Source of the DNA: Proteles cristata cristata
Lineage: Eukaryota > Chordata > Mammalia > Carnivora > Hyaenidae
Assembly: GCA_017311185.1 (NCBI GenBank)
Contig: JAESUZ010003088.1
Location: 620,001 to 684,000, forward strand
Direction of reading: 5' to 3'
DNA: 64,000 nt
Shown here: positions 46,397 through 57,849 of the stretch, piece after piece
Numbering within the stretch: position 1 is the first letter of the stretch
How the letters are laid out: the number at the start of each line of letters is the position of its first letter
Notes under the pieces: generated by a model
What the model was told of the DNA's origin: nothing
The model's database searches: none
The model's input: only the letters and a program-made list of their open reading frames with translations
Translations under genes and position numbers: made by a program

Positions 46397-46416
46397 AGAA
46401 AATATTAGATCCATCT

Positions 46417-47949
46417 CTTTCCTTGCTTGCCTGTTCTTCCTGTAATATAGCAAAGATTACTATGACCTTCAAGAGTGGGCATGGATTTTTTTTCTCCTAG
46501 CTGCCCCCACCCACCCCTGCCACAATCTACATTTCTAACCTCTCCTCTTCTCTGCCCTAACTAGTCTCATTTTGTCCTGCCATTCCTCGTGCCTCTGTGA
46601 GGCAGTCTAAATTCAACCAAAGCCATTTTAAAGGGGTCTGGAAAATCAGTGCTATCATATATTATAAATACAAAAATTAGAGCAAAGCAAATTTCATGCC
46701 TTGGAGCAAAAGTTTAGAATTTTAATGTGTAAGGAAGCCATTTGTCCTTGGCCCCAATCCAACCCTCCCTCTAAACATCCATATTCAGCCTCACCCAACC
46801 ATTTAGATTCATTATGAAAACATGGTTGCCTTCTGCTCGAGAACAGCTATTGGTTACTGCTGGGGGTTATGTACTAAACCTGGTGGAGCAATGTTGCGAT
46901 CCAACATGTTGTATTCGGCTTTAATGGTTGGGCAAGAGTCGTTAGTGCCGTCATCTTGGCCACCCTGCACCACCCTAGTCAACACACCAGCTCTGGAGAT
47001 CCTGAGGAAATGATCTTATCATCACTACATTATTAATGTTCATCTTGCCGAAAGGAATTTGCCAAGCTATTAGAGGAGCATGATTTGCAGCTCTTTGTCA
47101 CTGTGAAATTCCTTCAGGACTATGAATTGAGTGAATCAGTGGATTATCACACCTGGCATTATTAAGATATATCAGGGTATAAAAATGTGACTCCCCACTG
47201 ACTTCTGTCATGGAGAAAGCTGGAAAAAAAATGTTTACATGTCTGTGTTCTACTCCATAACCCCAAAGCCTTTCCTATTGTTCAGTTTGCTTAGCTAGTT
47301 TCAGCAACACTATTGCAGTGGATGACTTCACTGGGCATTTACACTTATAAGAGTAGTTCTTATAAGTGCACATGTATTAATTTTCTTAATGCTTAGGTTT
47401 CTAAGGTACTGGTTATCCCAATGAGCTATCCTCCCTTGTCATGTCCTCTTTCCTATAACTTTCAAAAACTCTCTTAAAAAAAGAAATCTTAATCACATTG
47501 TGACAATAATCTTCATGGTATTATGATGAGTGAGGATTTCTCATTTATTTTTTCCACTGAGAGTGGTGACTGGCTTCATTAATCTCCCCCAAATTGATAA
47601 ATATTATTTCCTTTCTCAGTAGAAAAGGAAAGCCCTGAGAATTCAGCCTCCCCCAAATCATCCATCTTGTACCCATGATTCTCTGGTTCTTTCAAGGGTA
47701 AATGACCTCTGCTTCTTTCTAAATGGTGTTCATGAAATGACAGAAATATCTAATTGCCTAATTATTCTGTATCATGTTTTCAGTTTCTGGGAGGTTTTTA
47801 AATGGGTCTCCATCCACTTAGGGACCATATTCTGTAGATTTCTTCCTTCCCTTCTCAGCTTTGCTTTCCTGAACCTCCTGGGAGTGCCTTTCCCCCTCTT
47901 TTCCTTCCCTCCTGCAGCAGGCTCAGTGGGCTTTTTTTTCCCCCTCACA
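46417..47949. other. Unique sequence with a short perfect hairpin
   Basis: No gene recognised. Inverted arms cacttataaga (47342-47352) and tcttataagtg (47358-47368) pair perfectly around a 5-nt loop. A 63-codon ORF at 46822-47013 has no known domain. Confidence 0.4.
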
Positions 47950-48330
47950 GCACACTCCTCTTGGAAGCTCCCAGTCAGATGGCTTTAATTACCACCTGAA
48001 TGCAGATGACTCCCAAACCTCCAGCCCCAGCCTTGACCTTTCACCCTTTCTTCAGTCCCATATTTCTTTCTGTCTGCAGAATATCTCTACTTGGGTGTCC
48101 CACCACCTCTTAAAACTAAACATGTCAGAAACGGAGCTCATTATCTCTCCACACCCCCTTTCGTTCCCTCCCTGTTTCTCCGAGGCTGTCAATAGCACCC
48201 TCTCCTCAGGCTCCAACCCCTGGAGTTACCAGATGGGTACAGAGCAGTCCGTCACCCCATGCTTCAGCAAAGCAGATCTCGGCCCCCACATTCCATCATT
48301 ATGCTCACCAATTTCACTTAGAATCTCTGG
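47950..48330 (+). pseudogene. Decayed L2 LINE reverse-transcriptase C-terminal region
   Basis: The DNA follows the L2 coding end (atgcagatgactcccaaacc, tctctacttgggtgtcccac, actaaacatgtcagaaacgg, gagctcattatctct). The frame at 48095-48358 retains LKLNMSETELII and a further diverged stretch. It is a relic of the L2 element, with the rest of the ORF absent, and has no host function that I can see. It is on plus, unlike the long antisense L2 pieces. Confidence 0.7.
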
Positions 48331-48864
48331 AAAGGACTTTGAAAGAACAACATTGTGATCTCAGTTAATTTTGCTTTGGTTTTTTTGTAACTCTACTTTC
48401 TTATTCATCCAACTGTTGACAAATATTTAAGACCTCTCTTGCATTCCATTCCTCGAAGTCCGAGGCCCTCTGAACTGACAATCAAATTGTGGACCTCTTT
48501 CTGATTCATGACTCTAAATTATAGAATATATGAGACTACATATTTATAAAACTTTTTATTTCCTAACATAATTAATAGCTGTACTTACCAATTAAGTAGT
48601 AAACCAATTAGTAATTAGCCTGTGAGATTGGTGAAATGGAATTTTTAAGTGATTATTTCTATTCTTAATTCCTATTCTCTGCACCTAAAGTCACCACCAC
48701 CCTTTCCCTGGGACTTAGTTGCATGTCATTATCTGTAGCACTCCCACTTCTCCCTCATCACGTGACAATAATTGTACTGCCATGCTGGATGCTATCTTGG
48801 AATTCACTGGGCACTCTGCTGAGATATTTACTCACACAGAACCATCTTAGAAGTAAGCATACAA
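48331..48864. other. Unique AT-rich sequence
   Basis: Nothing recognised. Overlaps the start of a 129-codon ORF (48723-49112) that runs into repeat sequence. Confidence 0.4.
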
Positions 48865-49290
48865 ATTGGTTTTTTGTAGGAAATAACTCAAACTTATTTA
48901 ACAAACAAGGAAGATTTATTGCTCACGTAACTAGAAGTTCAGTGTTGGTAGTCCTCAGGCATGGATTGACCAGTGCTCTGGATCAATTTCTCTGTGGTTC
49001 CATCATCTCTGTCCTCCTCCATGTGTTAGATCTGTCATCAAGTTCATTCCCCTCACAATCACAAAATGTTGCCAGCAGTACTCAGGCCTACATACTTCCT
49101 CATTCACTCTGAAAGAGACAGACATCATCCCAGAACCAGTGAACAAAAATGGCTTTTTACACAGCTTCATACTGGGGCATGACTCATTTCTGTACTCCAA
49201 CACCGTCATTGGGAAAGAGGGTGGAAGTACAATGATAGGCTAATCAGGACCCACTCCTAAATCTGAAGTTGAAACCTATTTCATCCAAAG
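48865..49290 (+). repeat. Ancient interspersed repeat, class uncertain (copy 1)
   Basis: Pattern aagatttattgctcacgtaac, tcctcaggcatggattgacc, ctgtggttccatcatctctg, then a gcagtactcaggcctaca segment. It resembles a common old mammalian repeat whose name I cannot fix. A second copy lies at 62.6 kb. Confidence 0.5.
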
Positions 49291-49364
49291 CACACATTAC
49301 ACAATAGGGAGCCATGGACATTGGGAGAAACTAGAATGTCATTGTCTCTTTTCATTCACATAAG

Positions 49365-49475
49365 AAAATGAACCATCATCAGCCAGCAGGTGATAAAGTG
49401 TGGATTTATGCAGACCCAGGACTTGGGTCTCTCTGACTTTAGAATTTGTTCTTTACCACCAGGTAGTAGCTTCTT
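49365..49475 (-). repeat. MIR fragment, antisense
   Basis: Partial antisense MIR: agcaggtgataaagtgtgga, cagacccaggacttgggtct and ttctttaccacc correspond to the tRNA-like head region. Confidence 0.55.
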
Positions 49476-49705
49476 ATAAATAGCTGGGTTCTTTAAAACA
49501 ATAAGGTGAAAATACAGAATGCACATCTCTTGGCTCTTTGTGGCTTATCATGAGAAGATCATCCATTGATCCCACTCATTCATTTTTTACACCTAACATC
49601 TGAGCCACATTGAATTCATCTTGCTCTTTTGCTGTCCTGCTAATGTTCACAAGGGCTTTTCTTCACAAAGGGAAAATGTGTCACTCATACTTCAACAAAC
49701 CATTT

Positions 49706-49734
49706 CTTTTTTTGATGTTTATTTATTTATTTTT

Positions 49735-49765
<31 letters not shown>

Positions 49766-49925
49766 CTTGAGCAAGGGAGAGGGACAGAAAGAAAGAGAGA
49801 GAGAGGATCTCAAGCATGCTCCATGCTCAGCGTGGGGCCCAATGCAAGCTTGATCTCACAACTGTGAGATCATGACCTGAGCTGAAATCAAAGACATTTA
49901 ACTGACTGAGCCACTCAGGCACCCT
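49706..49925 (-). repeat. CAN SINE with GA microsatellite
   Basis: Reverse-oriented long form with an extended (GA)n stretch at about 49743-49766 and head ending gccactcaggcaccct. Target duplication aacaaaccattt at 49694-49705 and 49926-49937. Confidence 0.93.
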
Positions 49926-50084
49926 AACAAACCATTTTATATTTGAAACATTATGCTTATTCACATAAGATTATAAAACCCTCAAGGCTTGACCAATGAC
50001 TGATACACATTCCAAACCCCTGCACCCTTGACAGGTCATTGGCACAAAGCATCAGTGAAGAATATAGATCTTAAAATTAATAAG

Positions 50085-50233
50085 GTTCCTATCATAAGGA
50101 AAGAAAATTATAACTATGTATGGTGATGCATGTTAGACTTATTGTGGTGGTCATTTCATAATATACACAAATATTGAATCATTACATTATACACCTGACA
50201 CTAACATATTGTCGTATGTCAATTATACTTCAA
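50085..50233 (+). mobile_element. L1 3' terminus
   Basis: L1 3' end motifs in order: tatggtgatgcatgttagac, ttattgtggtggtcatttca, tacacctgacactaac and gtcaattatacttcaatg. It leads straight into the microsatellite, which therefore grew from the L1 A-tail. Confidence 0.8.
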
Positions 50234-50244
50234 TGAAAGAAGGA

Positions 50245-50300
<56 letters not shown>
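50234..50300 (+). repeat. (GAAA)n microsatellite in L1 tail
   Basis: Near-perfect gaaa tetranucleotide run of about 67 bases. Confidence 0.97.
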
Positions 50301-50301
<1 letters not shown>

Positions 50302-50639
50302 TCTTCATAACAGTGAATGGTATCTGCTTCTTTATGGAAGGCGATCATTTCTGCTCACTGACAAGTTCTAACTGAAGAAACATTCAGAAGAGAAAAGCAC
50401 ATGGACCCAAGTGAAGGCAATTTTGAGCTGGAAAAGCTCATCTTTCTTGTCTCCATTTTTTTCTACTTTTGGCATTATTATCTAACACCCAAGATGGTGG
50501 AGGAGAAAGCACATGGACTTTAGAGAGAAGTGGGGGAAATATTGGCTCTTTATCTTCCCCATGCAAGTTCTTTAAGTTCTATGATCCCTAGTGTCTTTTT
50601 GGTTAATGCAGGTACTTCATAGCACTTGTTTATATATTT

Positions 50640-50885
50640 AACAAATGCTTATATAGAGAGCCTACCTTTTGCCAGTCACTATTCTCAGCACCTTACAAAC
50701 ACTGACTTCTCCTCACAACCTTCTGAGTTAGACACTATTACTATCTGCACTTTATCAGCGAGTAAACTGAGGTTCAGAGAATTAAGGAATTGTCCAAGAT
50801 CACAGAAGTGCTAAGTAGTAGACCCAGGATTCAAACTGAGGCAATCTAGTTCTCAAATCTATGTTCTTATCCACTACACTATCTT
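50640..50885 (-). repeat. MIR SINE, antisense, near full length
   Basis: Clear antisense MIR: gccagtcactattctcagca, acaaccttctgagttaga, gagtaaactgaggttcagag, gtccaagatcacagaagtgc, then the head region with tatccactacacta. Confidence 0.88.
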
Positions 50886-50942
50886 GAGTTACCAAAAGGC
50901 CTGAATTAGACAACTGATAGAAAGTATACTGGTATATTATAA

Positions 50943-51145
50943 TTTTTTAATGTTTATTTTTGAGATACAGAGAGACAGAGCACAAGCTGGGGAGGGGCAG
51001 AGAGAGAGGGGGACCCAGAATCCAAAGCAGGCTCCAGGCTCTGAGCTGTCAGCACAGAGCCTAACGTGAGGCTCAAATTCATGAACCGTGTAATAATGAC
51101 CTGAGCCAAAGTCGAACACAACCAACTAAGCCACCCAGGTGCCCC
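50943..51145 (-). repeat. CAN SINE
   Basis: Reverse-oriented long form with head ending gccacccaggtgcccc. Target duplication aagtatactggtatattata (50922-50941) and aagtattctagtatattata (51146-51165), two mismatches in 20. Confidence 0.94.
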
Positions 51146-51439
51146 AAGTATTCTAGTATATTATAGATGCCCCATATGCATTATAGCATCTCCCTTTCTT
51201 GACCATTAAGATCCTTCCCAGCTATCAAAACACAAATGATGAGATTTATAAATTGATAGGAAAGGGTTTAATTAATTTATTACATTTTTAAGCCTTTCTT
51301 ATTTGCAACAATTTTATGTGCTATTAAAGGAATATCAAGTGCCACTGGGTAGGTACAAAAAAGACATTTCAGGGACATTAGAAGATTCTTATTCTAATGA
51401 CCGTGGAAAATCATAGCATTCTTATTCATACAGTTGCTT

Positions 51440-51840
51440 CTTAAGAATCACCAGTTGGTGCTAATTGCTCAGTGCCTAGGTGTTAGAGACAAGATATTTT
51501 GAGTTCTCTTTTTTCTGGCTTTTCTATCAGCGTGAAGAAAGGTATGGCCATGTGACTTGCTGTGGCCAATGGCATGTGAATGAAGTGACTTATGTGATTT
51601 CCAGACAGAAACTGTAATAGCTAGCTTGGGATTTCCTTCCCTTAGAAATCATTGATACCCCAAGAGTAGTGGTCCTGTCAGCTTGCCTGCTGAGTGAGGA
51701 TGGCATGGAAAGAAGTGCCCAGACAGCCCATGATGGGCATGCAGAATAAGAGAGAAATAAATCTTTATCAGTCTTATACCACTGAGATCTGAGAGTTGTT
51801 TGTTACAGCAATGTCACCTAACCCACCCTGGTTGATTCAC
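51440..51840 (+). mobile_element. MaLR solo LTR (MLT1-type)
   Basis: Sense features of MLT1-type LTRs: ggccatgtgacttgctgtgg with ccaatggcatgtgaatga, a middle with gcttgcctgctgagtga, aataaatctttatcagtctt, and the 3' end gagttgtttgttacagcaat. No internal gag-like sequence is attached, so this is a solo LTR remnant. Confidence 0.78.
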
Positions 51841-52832
51841 TAGGGGTCAGAATAAGGGGAAATGTTCTTCAGTCTCTCTCCTAAATATGTTGTCTGTCCT
51901 ACTCAAGAGAGCAAGTACATGACTGCAACCTCCTGTTACTAGGGGTCCATCCCCTAGAGTTGCTGTCCTTCTGAGGAATGTCCCTCTGGCTGGAAAATAT
52001 CCTACTCAAGCATGTTCCCATCCCTAGCAAAATCCTTCCTTCTACTTTCCCAGTCTGAGCATAGTCTTCCCTTCCCTAAGACTACCATTTTCTAAAGAGC
52101 AAAGGGCACTCCCCTCTTTATTTCTCTACTCCTTAAGCCTACCACATGTCTACTACTCCCCGGAGCAAGATATTCCCAAGGTCACGACCCAGAGTTCCCT
52201 CATTTTTAGATGTTTATCATCCCAGAAACTTCGAATGGGAAATACTTCAGTGCCCAATAGAGGGCAAGAAAAAGCAGATGTGCAGAGACTGAGGTTGTCC
52301 ATTGAAGAAGGAAAGCCTCTCTGAGGAAGTTATATTTTTAATCAAGGAGAGCACAGGGTACAGGCCCATTATGCAGGAACATATGTGAGTCACTCTGTAG
52401 TATTTGTATGATTCAGATTAAAGTGTACACATAAACTTTTCAACTTTAAGTTGCTCATATTTATATCACCCAGAGCCTAGCACAATAATTGGGGCATAAT
52501 AAAAACTCAGTAAAAGTTTGATAAACAGATTTTAATTGATGGTACATGATATCAAGAAAAATGGCTGACAGATCCATGTTAGATAAAAACTAAGGAAGCA
52601 AAGAGAGAAAATAAAAAAAGTCAATTTGACTTTCACCAATATGAATTATAATAGTTTACAAGAACTGCTTACCACCTGTGCCTAATTACAGTGCAGCACA
52701 ATCATGACTGGAACTATCATTAAATGTGTGCCAGATTAACTCTGCTGTGTGTTTTATTTGATGACAATAGGCTTCCTAGTCTGCTGCTCATGAAAAATGG
52801 CTGTGTAGCTCGCTTGGCTGTTTCCATCTTTA
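51841..52832. other. Unique sequence with an L2/MIR 3' scrap
   Basis: A terminal-type motif ccagagcctagcacaataat with aaaactcagtaaaag lies at about 52470-52520. Otherwise nothing recognised. Confidence 0.4.
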
Positions 52833-52847
52833 AAAATTCCATTGTGC

Positions 52848-53089
52848 GGGGCGCCTGGGTGGCTTAGTCGGTTAAGCGTCCGACTTTCGCTTAGGTCATG
52901 ATCTCGCGGTTCGTGGGTTCGAGCCCCGTGTCGGGCTCTGTGCTGACTGCCAGCTCAGAGCCTGGAGCCTGTTTCGGAGTCTGTGACTCCTCTCTCTGAC
53001 CCTCCCCTGCTCACGCTGTCTCTCTCTCTCTCCTAGAAATAAATAAAACATAAAAAAAATTTTTTTAAAAATAAAAATAAAATAAAATA
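52848..53089 (+). repeat. Young CAN SINE
   Basis: CpG-rich copy (head ggggcgcctgggtggcttag; tctcgcggttcgtgggttcg) of the cctagaaataaataaa subfamily with a long A/T tail. Target duplication aaaattccattgtgc (52833-52847) and aaaatttcattgtgc (53090-53104), one mismatch. Confidence 0.95.
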
Positions 53090-53619
53090 AAAATTTCATT
53101 GTGCATTGATGTTCCTCTATTTGACCAACCCAATCAGAGTTGAAGTTTGCTTGCATGAGCAAAAACAGAATCCCAAATAATCACAAATGCTTCCTTCTGG
53201 TTAAAATAGGGGACCTATAGTTCTTTTCCTTCTTAACCTGTCCAGGGTATTGAATCAGAGACCATTCTTGCATGTTATGAGCAGGAGGTCCCACACTGAA
53301 CTTTTCGTTAAGCCTCTTTACAAGCTACCCAGCAGCTCCTGTCCCTCGCCCCCCACCTCAGCGCCATGTCCTCAGGGAACTCAGCCACAGTGTCTGTCCT
53401 AGTCCTCATTGCTGAGGCCACTGAGCTAGCTCTCACTTGAATTGCAGTTCCATTTTACCAGATGGCTTTAAATTAACCCCACTTGCATATTTCTGTACCC
53501 AGATTCATTTCTTTCCTACCTCTCCACTTTCTACGGCAACATCATTCTCTTCACCACCAGGATAGAAACCTTGTGTGCTCTACGGCTCCCTCTCCTTATT
53601 CCCTGTTTCTTTCTTTTTT

Positions 53620-53801
53620 CTTTTCTAATTTTTTTAACGTTTATTTATTTCTAAGAGAGAGGGAGACACAGAATCTGAAGTAGGCTCCAGGCTATGAGTT
53701 GTCAGCACAGAGCCCAAAGTGGGGCTCAAACCCACGAACTGTGAAATCATGACCTGAGCGGAAGTCAGATGCTTAACCCCACTGAGCCACCCAGGCACCC
53801 C
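53620..53801 (-). repeat. CAN SINE, shortened
   Basis: Reverse-oriented: tttatttatttctaagagag, ggctccaggctatgagttgt, head ending gccacccaggcacccc. The GA-rich body is largely missing. No clean target duplication seen. Confidence 0.88.
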
Positions 53802-53939
53802 TTTGGCTCATTCCCACCTAAAGTCTGTCAGATGTACCTCTTCCCCTTAATTTTCTTGGTCCCCACAAAATGCAGGCTCCACACACACTCTTCCTGAATG
53901 ATATAGGAATTCAGGAGTTCTCCTGTCTACATTCCATGA

Positions 53940-54640
53940 TGGACCACCCATGTCAGTCAGGCTCTGGTACAGAAGCAGAAGTTATATATGATAGAGAATT
54001 GTAACCTAAATAGTAAAGAACAGAAAATTCACAAAGAGACCAACTTTAAGGTTTCAGAGAGGTAACAATTACAGGAAGGAACTACCACTCCAAAAGCTGT
54101 GAGATCAATGAGAAAAGGCTGGAATTACTAAAACGTAGAAAAAGGGGCTTCACAAACCTGAAAAACTAGACCTCTGAGGAGAGACGCTGTTTGGCTGAGG
54201 CCAGAGTCTCTAGCGAGAGAGAGGTCCCGTGCAGTTGGGACCCCAAACCTCTGAGCAGGGGTAGGTGTTTCCCAGCTATGGCTGGCGTGTGGGAAGTATG
54301 AGTGCAAAGAAGCAGGTTCTGTGAAAGTTGGGAAAACTGCTAATTGGATTGAACAGCTGCTCCCACAATCAGGTACAACTGCCAGATTTTGTTAAGAAGT
54401 GAAGCTGGGGCCACGCTCCCAGGAACAGGGAGCAAACAGGAAGCCCACACACAGGAAACAGGAAGGAGCGAGTCTTCTGTCCTCCACCTAGCATCCCCAA
54501 ATGGCAGAGCCTCACAGGGAGCTGGCTGGCAAAACCAAATTGTTTATAGAGTCCCTGCTCGGACATCACTAAAGGAATATGGAAAGCTGGGACTGAAAGA
54601 CAAGACATGGCACGTGATGACCTAACTAATGAAGGATACT
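53940..54640 (+). repeat. Possible old LTR or unnamed interspersed repeat
   Basis: Segments such as aaaattcacaaagagaccaa, caggaaggaactaccactcc, and ccaggaacagggagcaaac read like an old retroelement LTR I have seen in mammals, but I cannot name it or set its ends. The antisense 146-codon ORF at 54369-54809 falls in this region and shows no known domain. Confidence 0.3.
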
Positions 54641-55320
54641 TCATTTCATCATGACTCAGCTTCTTCATTTCTTGTGGCTCGAGTCTAAACGAACAAACCC
54701 TGGATATAACTATATCTTTGTTCCTTTTCATGTTTCCAACCTTACCCACACCACAGATACTCTGGTTACACCGATTCGTCTCTTGACACTTACCACAACC
54801 CCCTTCCAAATTTCCACCAGTGCCACTTGCAACTGTCTCGGTATTACCTTGCCAGTCAAGTTCCAGTCACGTTGCCCCAGGAGTCAGAACTTCCTGTAGC
54901 TGTTTTCAAATTGATTCATAAAGTTCAAGCCCACTCTGGGACTTCCTCTGCTATAATCAGGGAAATCCATCTCTTCCACTAGAAACGAGTTCCTTTTGAG
55001 TAAGAGCAATAGACACTCAAGTAGGAGTGTGCAAGCACGGTAAATGGCAAGTCCATTCACATGTATAATTGAATACAGTCCTAGTGAGAGCCCAACGAGG
55101 AGGATCAAGTCAGCCAGCAAAATAGCCCAAACTTTCATCTATCACAGCCATGGGTAAATTGGACCAAGAAAATAAGCAAGGAACTTGTTTTCTATGGCTT
55201 TGCTCACAGAAGCTCTCCTACCTAAAATTTCCTGACCCCCCCCTCCGCTTCTGTCCATAAAGGCAACCTCTAAATTTCCTTGATGGTTAACTTTCAGACT
55301 TACTTTTTTTATGGTTTGTC
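54641..55320. other. Unique sequence, nothing recognised
   Basis: Short ORFs only. No repeat recognised. Confidence 0.4.
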
Positions 55321-55336
55321 AAGAAAGCAAACTTCC

Positions 55337-55546
55337 AAGGGCATGTGGGTGGGTGGCTTAGTTGGTTAAGTGTCCTACTCTTGGTTTTGACTCAGGTCAT
55401 GACCTCATAGTTCATGAGTTCTGCCCCAGAGCAGAGCCCACTTGGGATTCTCTCTCTCTCTCTCTCTCTCTCCCTCCCCTCTGCCTCTCCCTTGCTTGTT
55501 CGCGTGCTCTCTCTCTCAAAATAAATAAATAAACTTAAAAAAAAGT
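55337..55546 (+). repeat. CAN SINE, diverged
   Basis: Head aagggcatgtgggtgggtgg, a shortened middle, a CT dinucleotide run, and an aaataaataaataaac tail. Perfect 16-bp target duplication aagaaagcaaacttcc at 55321-55336 and 55547-55562. Confidence 0.93.
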
Positions 55547-55626
55547 AAGAAAGCAAACTTCCCAATCTTTCGTAGTGTGAACAAGGAAGCAAAGAATATA
55601 GAATTAAGTTTAAAGAAAATAGTTGA

Positions 55627-56067
55627 TAGATTTTTTTTTAATATTTTTTATTTATTTCTAGGAGAGAGAGAGACAGTGTGAGCAGGGGAGGGTCAGAGAG
55701 AAAGGGAGTCACAGACTGAATCAGGCTCCAGGCTGGCAGTCAGCAAAGAGCCCGACGCGGGGCTCGAACCCACGAACCGCGAGATCATGACCTAAGCGAA
55801 AGTCGGATGCTTAACCGACTAAGCCACCCAGGCGCCCCAATAGTTGATAGATTTTTTAAGTTATTTATTTATTTTGAAAGAGAGAGAGAAAGAGAGAGCA
55901 TGCGAAGGGAGGGGCAGAAGGAGAGGGAAAGAGAGAGAATCCCAAGCAGGCCCCATGCTGTCAGCACTGAGCCTGACATGAGGCTCAATCCCATGAACTG
56001 TGGGAACACGACCTGAGCCAAAAACCAAGAGTCAGACGATTAACTGACTGAGCCACCCAGGCGTCCC
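55627..56067 (-). repeat. Outer CAN SINE of a double nest
   Basis: Minus-strand SINE whose body and head lie at 55858-56067. It carries its own perfect 16-bp target duplication taaagaaaatagttga at 55611-55626 and 56068-56083. A younger SINE landed at its left (tail) edge and duplicated part of the earlier duplication. Confidence 0.92.
55637..55838 (-). repeat. Inner young CAN SINE of the double nest
   Basis: CpG-rich minus-strand SINE with perfect 19-bp target duplication aatagttgatagatttttt at 55618-55636 and 55839-55857. The duplicated segment straddles the outer SINE tail and its target duplication, so the order of events is unambiguous. Confidence 0.95.
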
Positions 56068-56307
56068 TAAAGAAAATAGTTGAAATGCATCTGGTCCTCA
56101 CCCATCTCTAGTCCTATACCCAGAGATAACAACTTTCACTCATTAATCTGGCAAAGGTTTTAAGACTTGGTCATTAATTTTGCTATTTTAAGGAAACTAT
56201 ATCAGCATAACAGCATTAATGTTGTGATCACATTTATTTATAATTACACACACATACACATTAAACTACTAAAGGGTTTACCTCTAGGGAGGATATTTGG
56301 GGGAAAT

Positions 56308-56346
56308 TGTATTTTTGAGCTTTGCTAGAGTTAAAAAATAGTGGGA
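56308..56346 (+). repeat. 39-bp direct repeat, copy 1
   Basis: Begins tgtatttttgagctttgcta and ends aatagtggga. Identical to 56635-56673. Flanks on both sides differ between copies. Confidence 0.97.
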
Positions 56347-56634
56347 CTCATATTTTTCCTTCTGTTTCTATACTGTGTGAATTTTTTATAATGCCAATGT
56401 ATATATTAATAAATTTGATAACTGTAATGATAGAGTCCAAGTTAAAAGTGATAAAATTGTGGAAGTCAGAATAGATGTTGGAAATAGCCTAGTGAAAATA
56501 CCAGAAATACACTATATTCAACTATTTGTTGACAAGGAATGAAACATTAAATCCAGTACATTTTCTAATTACATATGGCAAAGTACAGGCTTCCCTGCAG
56601 ATTTCAAAGGAGACCCTCCCTCCACCTTTAAAAC

Positions 56635-56673
56635 TGTATTTTTGAGCTTTGCTAGAGTTAAAAAATAGTGGGA
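56635..56673 (+). repeat. 39-bp direct repeat, copy 2
   Basis: Identical to 56308-56346, 327 bp downstream in the same orientation, with unrelated flanks. Confidence 0.97.
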
Positions 56674-57849
56674 TTCTCTACAATGCAGTCTGCAGTGTAC
56701 GTTTTGGCACACCGTTGAACATTTGAACAGAGCAAAGATCAATGGGAAGCCCGTTATCCTTGGGTTTGGCAAAGTGTTTAAACCTGTTTGGGTTTAAGTA
56801 TTCGGAATGATGAAATGTTAGCCCGTCTGAGACTACTTCAGCCTTTTTTCAGGTGCAATTTCGACAGCTGTGTAAAGGATTTATGCGAGTTTGGATGAAT
56901 TCAAACACAGGTGTAAAAGATAAAAGGCAAGGGGAACAAATGCTCTACCTATGATCATTTTTCCATGTTTGGCTGTCTCATTTGCCTGTTGATCTCGGTA
57001 CCTTTCATGCAACATCTATCTTATGAGTCATCAAAAAGCGCCACCTTATTTTAATTTATTGCTAATAAAGAGTGAAATTTTGAACAAAATTATCCCTGGT
57101 TCCTCTGTCTAAACTCAACAGAGTTTATTCCCTTGCTGCTTCCATCTTTTCTCCATAGCCTTCAAGTGGATTATTCTGCCTCCCTCAGTCTCTTTGACCT
57201 GCAGATGGATTTAACAGATCTTACAGCAGTGTCTCAAAATGATACTGTGAAGTGTCTCACATAATCATTTGAACTATGTTCTAATCGAGAGGCTTAATAT
57301 TATGTGTCCTCAGTAGAACATAATGTCTGGAGTGTGGCACAGAGTCTTACGGCCTTTGTTCCTTATCACACTAAACATCGTGTTTGCTGATTGTTGTTAG
57401 TTAGGCAAAAAATAATCAGATCCTTAAGAGCCAATTTTAAAAAAGGTATACTCCATGAAAGTAACGGTTTTTAAAAGGATTTTTCTCTTGGTTTTGTATT
57501 GTCATATGTTAGATGACATTCTGCTCCGATTTTGTCTAAGACAAAGAAAACACCCCAACACAACTAAGATCTCACAATATCCGTAGATAGGAGTAGCCCA
57601 CCAAAGTGACAGCTATGCATGACAGATGAGCCAGACGTAAAGGGACAGGGTGACAGCAGGATGAGACAGCAGATTCACCGCAGCTGCCCAGACTTCTTCA
57701 TATGTTCACATGTCACACAACAGCCTCAAGTCTTCTAGAAATTCTTGGAAGTACTTTGGGGTCCGGCAGAAACAGACAAACTAAAAACAGTGAAACACAG
57801 AAGATAAACTCACGTTATGCATGAACTCATGCCGGGAGGCCTGACATAC

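Larger units (their letters stand above)
56084..57849. other. Unique sequence containing a 39-bp direct duplication
   Basis: No interspersed repeat or gene recognised apart from the duplicated segment at 56308-56346 and 56635-56673. ORFs are short. Confidence 0.45.

Noticed and set aside
50234..50300. CRISPR-like regular repeats in this and other tandem tracts
   Set aside because: Simple tetranucleotide microsatellites without spacers, in a vertebrate genome.
54369..54809. 146-codon minus-strand ORF
   Set aside because: No recognisable domain, no start context, and it lies over probable old LTR-like sequence.
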